This document shows positions 59,044 through 64,000 of a DNA stretch of 64,000 nt, one piece after another. Both the position numbers and the translations under genes were made by a program. The notes beneath the pieces are model-generated. The model ran no database searches, was not told where the DNA came from, and worked only from the letters and a program-made list of their open reading frames with translations. The DNA comes from JAJPHW01 sp963771505. GTDB lineage: Bacteria > Acidobacteriota > Terriglobia > Terriglobales > Acidobacteriaceae. How positions within the stretch are numbered: position 1 is the stretch's first letter; each line of letters opens with the position of its first letter. Location: NCBI GenBank assembly GCA_963771505.1, contig CAVYTO010000003.1, positions 82,420 through 146,419 on the forward strand, given 5' to 3'.

Positions 59044-60822
59044 TTGCCTGATTTTAAAAATCCGCAGCAAGAGCCGGGAATGGAGAAGCGCCTGCTTCTC
59101 GTTTTTGCGTTGACGTTTATCGTCATCCTGCTCTCGCAGCCCTTGCTGAAAAAATATTTACCGCAACCGTCCCCAGTGCCGCACACCGAGCAAGCGGCAA
59201 ACGTCCAGCCGAACGCGGCACCGGTCAATTCCCCGGCAGCAAGTCCCGCCATGGCCGCCGCAGGAGAGCCAGTTTCGGCGAAGCAGGCCGCCGCCGAGTC
59301 TGAGACCGTCGTAGAAAATTCCTACTACCGCATCACTTTCACCAATCGCGGGGCGCTGGTGAAGTCGTGGATCCTCAAAAAATTTGACGACGATGCCGGC
59401 AAGCCACTCGAACTGGTCAATTCCGTTGCGTCGGAAAAATACGGCTATCCGTTCTCGCTGTGGACATACGACGAAAGTGTCCGCAATCGGCTGACTTCAG
59501 CTCTCTACACATCGTCGGGAAGCGGCACGCTGTCCGCGCCGGGCGATCTGAGTTTTGAATACGCCGACCAGGACCTAGTCGTGCGTAAGACCTTCCACTT
59601 CGACGACAGCTATGTGATCGGCGTCGAAACCTCGGTCGCATCAAAGGGTACGACGATCCCGGCCTACACTACATGGCCTGCCGGATTCGGCGATCAGACC
59701 ACTCCCGGCACCCGTGGCGCGCAGAAGTCCTATGGGCGAACCTCTTCGTATTTCAGCCAGATCAATTATCAATACAACGACAAGATCGAGCGGCTGGACA
59801 CAAAGAAGGTCAGCAGCGGCGCCACGCTTCAGGGCCCGTTTAATTGGACTGCCGTTGTCGACCAATATTTCGCGGCGGTCTTCATTCCCGCCGATCCGCT
59901 CAACGCCGCCGCTGTCACCTTGCGAAACGGTTTGGATGTCCCGAAAGATGCGTCCAACCTCAATTCCGAAACCACGAAGGTCGAAGTGCTGGGTATAGCC
60001 GCCGGCGATCCCCGCGGCCCCACCGTGCAGCGCGTGTATGTTGGTCCTAAGGCGCTCGATTCGGTGGAGTCAATTTCCGTGCCCGGAATCTCCGGAGCTG
60101 ACGCCGACCTTCGCGGACTGGTCAATTTCGGGTTCTTTCGTATCATCGCGCGGCCCTTGTTCCTGTGGCTCCACTGGATTTACGAACACATCATCCACAA
60201 TTGGGGCTGGGCGATTTGCATCCAGACGCTCATCATCAACCTGGTCCTGCTGCCGTTGAGAATTTCCAGCATGAAGTCCGCGCTGAAAATGCAGCGCATT
60301 CAGCCGCAGATGAACGCGATCAAAGATAAGTACAAGAAGTACGCTGTGCGCGATCCGCGCCGCCAGGAGATGAACATCGAAATCGGCGCGCTGATGAAGA
60401 ACCAGGGCGTCAGCCCCGTGGGCGGATGTTTGCCGCTTGTCATCCAAATGCCTTTCCTTTTCGCCTACTACAGCATGCTGGGCGCTGCGCTCGACTTGCG
60501 CCACGCGCACTGGCTGTGGGTCCGCGATCTCTCGTCGGCCGACCCGTGGCACATTCTGCCTATTGGGATTATCATCACCATGCTGTTCACACAGCGCATG
60601 ACGCCGCAAGCCGGCATGGATCCGTCGCAGCAGAAGGTGATGAACCTGATGATGCCGGTGATGCTGGGAGTTATCAGCTGGAATTTGGCTGCTGGATTGT
60701 GCCTCTACTGGTCGGAAGGAAACCTGATCGCGTTGGCCCAGCAGTCCATCATGAACAAGACGAGCCTGGGCCGCGAGATGCGTGAAATGGCCTTAAAGCG
60801 CGCCAGAAAAAAAGATAAGTAG
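59044..60822 (+). CDS. yidC: Membrane protein insertase YidC
   Basis: The 592-residue insertase has a first helix at about 15-33 (LLLVFALTFIVILLSQPLL), a long periplasmic beta domain (about 90-350) and a five-helix core with the hydrophilic groove (IQTLIINLVLLPLRISSMKS). It ends with LKRARKKDK. The TTG at 59044 has GAGG seven bases upstream and gives MPDFKNPQQEPG. An internal ATG at 59080 is possible. It inserts respiratory and other membrane proteins with or without SecYEG. Confidence 0.96.
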   Translation: MPDFKNPQQEPGMEKRLLLVFALTFIVILLSQPLLKKYLPQPSPVPHTEQAANVQPNAAPVNSPAASPAMAAAGEPVSAKQAAAESETVVENSYYRITFTNRGALVKSWILKKFDDDAGKPLELVNSVASEKYGYPFSLWTYDESVRNRLTSALYTSSGSGTLSAPGDLSFEYADQDLVVRKTFHFDDSYVIGVETSVASKGTTIPAYTTWPAGFGDQTTPGTRGAQKSYGRTSSYFSQINYQYNDKIERLDTKKVSSGATLQGPFNWTAVVDQYFAAVFIPADPLNAAAVTLRNGLDVPKDASNLNSETTKVEVLGIAAGDPRGPTVQRVYVGPKALDSVESISVPGISGADADLRGLVNFGFFRIIARPLFLWLHWIYEHIIHNWGWAICIQTLIINLVLLPLRISSMKSALKMQRIQPQMNAIKDKYKKYAVRDPRRQEMNIEIGALMKNQGVSPVGGCLPLVIQMPFLFAYYSMLGAALDLRHAHWLWVRDLSSADPWHILPIGIIITMLFTQRMTPQAGMDPSQQKVMNLMMPVMLGVISWNLAAGLCLYWSEGNLIALAQQSIMNKTSLGREMREMALKRARKKDK

Positions 60823-60845
60823 ACTACTGTCGTCAGAAATACGCT

Positions 60846-61370
60846 ATGCCGATTCCCGACAAGATTGCCGCAGCCAATAAGATCAACCAATTCCTCAGCG
60901 GAGTGGTGCGCCTCGGCGGACTGCGACTGAAATACCGGATCACGGTCGATCCGCCGCTGCCCGAAGAACGTGATTGGGAACATCCCGAGATATTGGTGGA
61001 CTTCACGGGCCCAGACTCTTCCCTTTTGCTAGAACGCGGCGGAGAGTTACTGCGAGCCATCGAATTGCTCGCCATAGAAATGCTGCACCTGCCGGGCAAT
61101 GAGCACGAAAAGATTTCGTTCGACTGCAACAACCATCGTTCCCTGCGGATTGAGGAACTGCGAATCGCCGCCGGAGTTGCCGCAGACCGCGTCCGCAAAA
61201 TGAAAACGCCTTACGAATTCTCGCCGATGTCATCTCGCGAGCGTCGGATCGTGCATTTGGCCTTGCGCGGCCACGAAGATCTGCAAACGGAAAGTCAGGG
61301 AGAAGGCAGCAGGCGTTGCCTCGTCGTATATCCAAAGGGTTACAAAATTCCCGAGCAAACTCGCCGCTAG
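60846..61370 (+). CDS. jag: R3H/KH domain RNA-binding protein (Jag-like)
   Basis: The 174-residue protein follows yidC after 23 bases, the usual place of jag/khpB. A KH-like domain (about 10-100) precedes the R3H signature SSRERRIVHLALRGH (about 130-144), followed by GEGSRRCLVVYPKG. The Jag-N linker domain is absent, so it is shorter than the Firmicute protein. It probably binds RNA and influences cell envelope growth. Confidence 0.9.
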   Translation: MPIPDKIAAANKINQFLSGVVRLGGLRLKYRITVDPPLPEERDWEHPEILVDFTGPDSSLLLERGGELLRAIELLAIEMLHLPGNEHEKISFDCNNHRSLRIEELRIAAGVAADRVRKMKTPYEFSPMSSRERRIVHLALRGHEDLQTESQGEGSRRCLVVYPKGYKIPEQTRR

Positions 61371-61383
61371 GGATTGGGCCAAC

Positions 61384-61412
61384 AAAAAAAAGACCACCTC
61401 TTCGGGCGGTCT
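61384..61412 (-). terminator. Rho-independent terminator of the LuxR-type gene
   Basis: On the minus strand AGACCGCC and GGTGGTCT pair (one G-T wobble) around CGAAGA. At least seven T residues follow. It lies 21 bases after the stop of the minus-strand gene at 61434. It may also stop the plus-strand jag transcript less well. Confidence 0.85.
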
Positions 61413-61433
61413 CTCAATGCTTTCAACCAATTG

Positions 61434-62108
61434 CTACGAAATGACGCCCGCCTGCGGTTGCGGAATTGCCGCCGCCGCCGTGGCTGCTGCCGCCTCGTTC
61501 AATATCCGGTGGTGGATCGTGAACAGCGCCAGCTCCAGCCGATCCGAAACGCCGATCTTGTCGTAAACGTTCCGCAAATAATTCTTGATCACCTGCTCGG
61601 TGGTCCCAAGCTGCGTCGCGATTTCCTTATTCTTGTAACCCTGGACGATCAAGGCCACGATGCGAAGCTCTTTCGCTGTGAGCCGGTCGCGAACCCGCAG
61701 TCCGACCATGTCGTTTTCGGTGAGTTCGCTGGGCACTGCGATGTCCTGCACCCACGTGTCGCCGCGCGCCACTTTGCGGACGCAATCCACTAGCGCCGGG
61801 CTGGTGACGTTGCGATAGACCACCGCCTGGGCGCCCGCGCCCATATACTTCTGGGCGCTCTCGCCAGTGTCGGCCAGCACAATGACTTTGGTCTTCACCT
61901 TGCCGGCGCCTTGCACGATGCCGATGAAGTCGTTGTGGAAACCGCCTGCGACCACGAGGACCGCGGCGCGGAACTTGTCCAAAGCCATGAACATCTGATC
62001 GGGAGTCTGCGCTTGCGCGACAATCCGCATCTCGTCTTCCACTGCCAATACTTTGGCGATTCCCGCTCGAAAAATTGCCTGATTGTCGGCCAGAATAAGT
62101 TTCAACAT
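61434..62108 (-). CDS. LuxR/NarL-type response regulator with degenerate receiver
   Basis: The receiver-like domain (1-115) has lost its chemistry. The acidic pair reads ADNQ, the phosphoacceptor position is Ala54 in VLVVAGGFH, and the switch Lys region reads YRNVTSP. The LuxR-type HTH (about 145-205) is intact in LTAKELRIVALIVQGYKNKE and IATQLGTTEQVIKNYLRN. It is probably a constitutive or ligand/protein-controlled regulator, not one driven by phosphorylation. A PilZ protein gene lies 14 bases upstream on the same strand. Confidence 0.9.
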   Translation of the reverse strand: MLKLILADNQAIFRAGIAKVLAVEDEMRIVAQAQTPDQMFMALDKFRAAVLVVAGGFHNDFIGIVQGAGKVKTKVIVLADTGESAQKYMGAGAQAVVYRNVTSPALVDCVRKVARGDTWVQDIAVPSELTENDMVGLRVRDRLTAKELRIVALIVQGYKNKEIATQLGTTEQVIKNYLRNVYDKIGVSDRLELALFTIHHRILNEAAAATAAAAIPQPQAGVIS

Positions 62109-62122
62109 TTGCGTAATCCTCT

Positions 62123-62443
62123 TTAGGATTGGCGAACGAAATCGTAGGAATCGATCACGCAGGCCACGCCTTGGGCCTCCGCATCGCCCGACGGCGCGTC
62201 CTTGCGCACCACTCGGCCCTTACACTGCACCGTCACGGTTTCCTTGCCTCCGGTTACTTCAGGGGGCAGGGCTATCTCGAATTCGACCGTGGAACCGATC
62301 TCCAGTGAGGCATCGGCCTTGATGTAAACCCCGGCCGCGCTCAAATTGCCGGTCATTCCGCTGTGTTCCGAATTTTCATCTTCCTTATGGAACTTAATGG
62401 GCAGTTCCAAGGGAAAGCGCTTCCCCGTTCTGGCTTCCGACAC
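62123..62443 (-). CDS. PilZ domain protein
   Basis: A GTG at 62443 with AGGAGG four bases upstream gives 106 residues. The PilZ c-di-GMP motifs are partly kept: an Arg-containing start (TGKRFPLELPIKF, with one Arg rather than RxxxR) and TGNLSAAGVYI for the D/NxSxxG box. It may bind c-di-GMP or be a degenerate form. It is upstream of, and probably cotranscribed with, the LuxR-type regulator. A diguanylate cyclase is present at 1.5 kb. Confidence 0.88.
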   Translation of the reverse strand: MSEARTGKRFPLELPIKFHKEDENSEHSGMTGNLSAAGVYIKADASLEIGSTVEFEIALPPEVTGGKETVTVQCKGRVVRKDAPSGDAEAQGVACVIDSYDFVRQS

Positions 62444-62691
62444 ACACCCTCCTCGCGTCACGGCCCGCTTTTGCCTTCTGACAAAGGCTCCGGGAGGCCT
62501 CTCCTGACAGGGAGTTCAGCGATTTTCGTACCCCGTCCTTATATCATGGATTGGGCCTCTCTTAAAGGCGGGAAACCGATGTGCCAAGAGTGGACACTTG
62601 GGTTCCCCCGCCGCAATTGGGGTTTGCAGGGGCGAATCGCCCGAATTTCCGTTTTTCTGCCACAATAGAAACTCTTCCAGGAGCCATTCTT

Positions 62692-64000
62692 ATGTTGCCA
62701 TTTTCCCGCGCGCTGTCGACGATGTTGTTGTCTTTAAGTGTGTTATCGCTGTCGGCGCAACAGTCGCCCGCGCCAGCGAAACCGGAGCAGCCCAAAGCGG
62801 AAAAGACGCAGTCCGACAAGAGCGCCGAGCAGCTGGCAGCCCAGGACCGGGAAACTCTGGCACACCTGAATTCCGCTTTTGAAGCACTGGTCGCGAAAGT
62901 ATCGCCTGCGGTGGTCCAGATACTGGTCAACGGATATGGCCCGCTTGACCACAATGGCCGCAATGAGACAGCGCTGATCGCGCGACAACATGCCATCGGT
63001 TCCGGCGTCATCGTCGATTCTGACGGCTACATAATGACGAACGCTCACGTCGTGGAGGGGGCACAGCGTATACGCGTGGTTTTGTCGACAGTGTCGTCAG
63101 ATCCGAGCCAGGTTGCACCGATCGGCAAACAGCGCGTGCTTGACGCCAAGCTGATTGGAGTCCACAAAGAGAGCGATCTGGCTTTGCTGAAGGTTGATAC
63201 AACCGGCTTGCCCACGCTTGCGTTCGGGGCCGGTCGGCGTGTGCGACAAGGTCAACTGGTGTTCGCCATCGGCAGTCCGGAAGGATTGGAGGATACGGCC
63301 ACCATGGGCGTCATCAGCTCGGTTTCGCGCCAACCGGATCCCGACAGCCCGATGGTTTTCCTGCAAACCGATGCGCCTATCAATCCCGGCAACAGCGGCG
63401 GTCCGCTCATTGACATCGATGGATTCGTCGTTGGCATCAACACGCTGATTTTTTCGCAGGGCGGCGGCAGCGAAGGGCTGGGGTTCGCTATCCCATCGAG
63501 AGTTGTAAAGTTCGTGTATCGAAGCCTGCGGAAATATGGCCACGTCCACCGTGTGGAAGTGAAAGCCGGAGCACAAACCATTACGCCGGATCTGGCCGAC
63601 GCTTTGGGACTACCGCGCAGCTGGGGCGTGGTCATCGACGATGTTACACCCGGCGGTCCAGCCGATTCAGCGGGATTGAAGATTGGCGATATCGTTTTAA
63701 GTGCGGACGATCGCGTCATCGACACTCTCCCCGCCTTCACCGCTGCGCTTTATTTGCATCCCCTCGACGAAGTGCTGAAGCTCGTAGTGTTGCGCGGAGA
63801 TCAACGGGAGACTTTGCACATTCCGGTGCTCGAAATGACCCGATCAGATGGACGCAATCGTGAGCCTGGCGAATTCCGAGGCGAATGTGATTTCAAAACT
63901 GGGCATCCTCGGGCTGGACCTGACGAACGAGCAACTGCGTTCGGCTGTGGGAACGCTGCGGCGCGATTCCGGGGTGGTGGTGGTAGCGCGGACCGCTCAA
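62692..64000 (+). CDS. DegP/HtrA-type serine protease, probably frameshifted, cut by right window edge
   Basis: A signal peptide (1-22, ending LSAQQ) is followed by a trypsin-like domain with His119 in MTNAHVV, Asp162 in ESDLALL and Ser235 in NPGNSGGPL. A PDZ domain (about 285-375) contains GVVIDDVTPGGPADSAGLKIG. Near base 63840 the expected sequence leaves this frame. MDAIVSLANSEANVISKLGI and the next residues, typical of related proteins, are read from base 63848 in the +1 frame, and the first frame turns to Arg/Gly-rich nonsense. One extra base in ACCCGATC would explain it. It is a periplasmic quality-control protease. Confidence 0.85.
   Translation, partial: MLPFSRALSTMLLSLSVLSLSAQQSPAPAKPEQPKAEKTQSDKSAEQLAAQDRETLAHLNSAFEALVAKVSPAVVQILVNGYGPLDHNGRNETALIARQHAIGSGVIVDSDGYIMTNAHVVEGAQRIRVVLSTVSSDPSQVAPIGKQRVLDAKLIGVHKESDLALLKVDTTGLPTLAFGAGRRVRQGQLVFAIGSPEGLEDTATMGVISSVSRQPDPDSPMVFLQTDAPINPGNSGGPLIDIDGFVVGINTLIFSQGGGSEGLGFAIPSRVVKFVYRSLRKYGHVHRVEVKAGAQTITPDLADALGLPRSWGVVIDDVTPGGPADSAGLKIGDIVLSADDRVIDTLPAFTAALYLHPLDEVLKLVVLRGDQRETLHIPVLEMTRSDGRNREPGEFRGECDFKTGHPRAGPDERATAFGCGNAAARFRGGGGSADRS

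Noticed and set aside
61384..61412. Terminator mainly for the jag gene on the plus strand
   Set aside because: The T-run lies on the minus-strand side, so it belongs to the LuxR-type gene. On the plus strand one stem pair becomes an A-C mismatch and no T-run follows.

Overview
The window looks like chromosomal DNA of a Gram-negative, high-GC bacterium of the Acidobacteriota (Terriglobia-like). Grounds: a long TonB-receptor-like protein with an N-terminal carboxypeptidase-regulatory domain, secreted GloVer-repeat proteins, a UdgX-type uracil-DNA glycosylase, a Kdo cytidylyltransferase (so an LPS outer membrane), and a rpmH-rnpA-yidD-yidC-R3H cluster. The assignment is inferred from gene content; no rRNA is present.

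Layout. 1-8.2 kb: the end of a membrane protein, a diguanylate cyclase, a fused exporter ABC protein, a MacB-like ABC ATPase/permease pair and a secreted esterase, all on the plus strand. 8.2-12.8 kb: a small minus-strand protein and a large TonB-receptor-like protein with a clear terminator. 12.9-18.3 kb: tRNA-His, a histidine kinase/response regulator operon, a UDP-glucose-dehydrogenase-like protein lacking its catalytic residues, a 2H phosphoesterase and tRNA-Pro(TGG). 18.3-28.5 kb: two tandem GloVer proteins, secreted unknowns, a sterol desaturase fragment ending at tRNA-Pro(GGG), a MATE exporter, a Kelch-like protein, an exported methyltransferase-like protein, a DUF4097 protein and UdgX. 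28.5-38 kb: a MarR-ClC pair with a palindromic operator, the leuABCD operon with a divergent LysR regulator, a frameshifted DoxX-like gene, exonuclease III and an isochorismatase-like hydrolase. 38-42.4 kb: a REP-associated transposase between inverted REP hairpins, poorly known small genes, kdsB and further REP copies.

42.4-57 kb is the accessory stretch. An ABC-F gene has its 3' end duplicated in tandem next to an IS110-family element. The element abuts a truncated DinB gene. Then come AbiEii and AbiEi genes that converge tail-to-tail, a 470-base spacer with three long palindromes sharing one AT-rich core, an RluA-like protein without the usual catalytic Asp, an intact DinB paralogue, an AT-rich SDR gene with a divergent TetR regulator, and an AAA+ ATPase/subtilase pair overlapping by 161 bases, followed by a second exonuclease III carrying an in-frame palindromic repeat. 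AbiE and the AAA+/subtilase pair make this a plausible defence island.

57-64 kb: GreB, the rpmH-rnpA-yidD-yidC-R3H cluster behind a recognisable promoter, a LuxR-type regulator with a degenerate receiver, a PilZ protein, and a DegP-like protease that appears frameshifted and runs off the right edge.

The strongest candidates for something undescribed are the palindrome trio beside AbiE, the structured leader of the IS110 element, the palindromic repeat carried inside an exonuclease III reading frame, the catalytically stripped UDP-glucose dehydrogenase, and two exonuclease III genes whose conserved first codon is ATC in one and CTG in the other.
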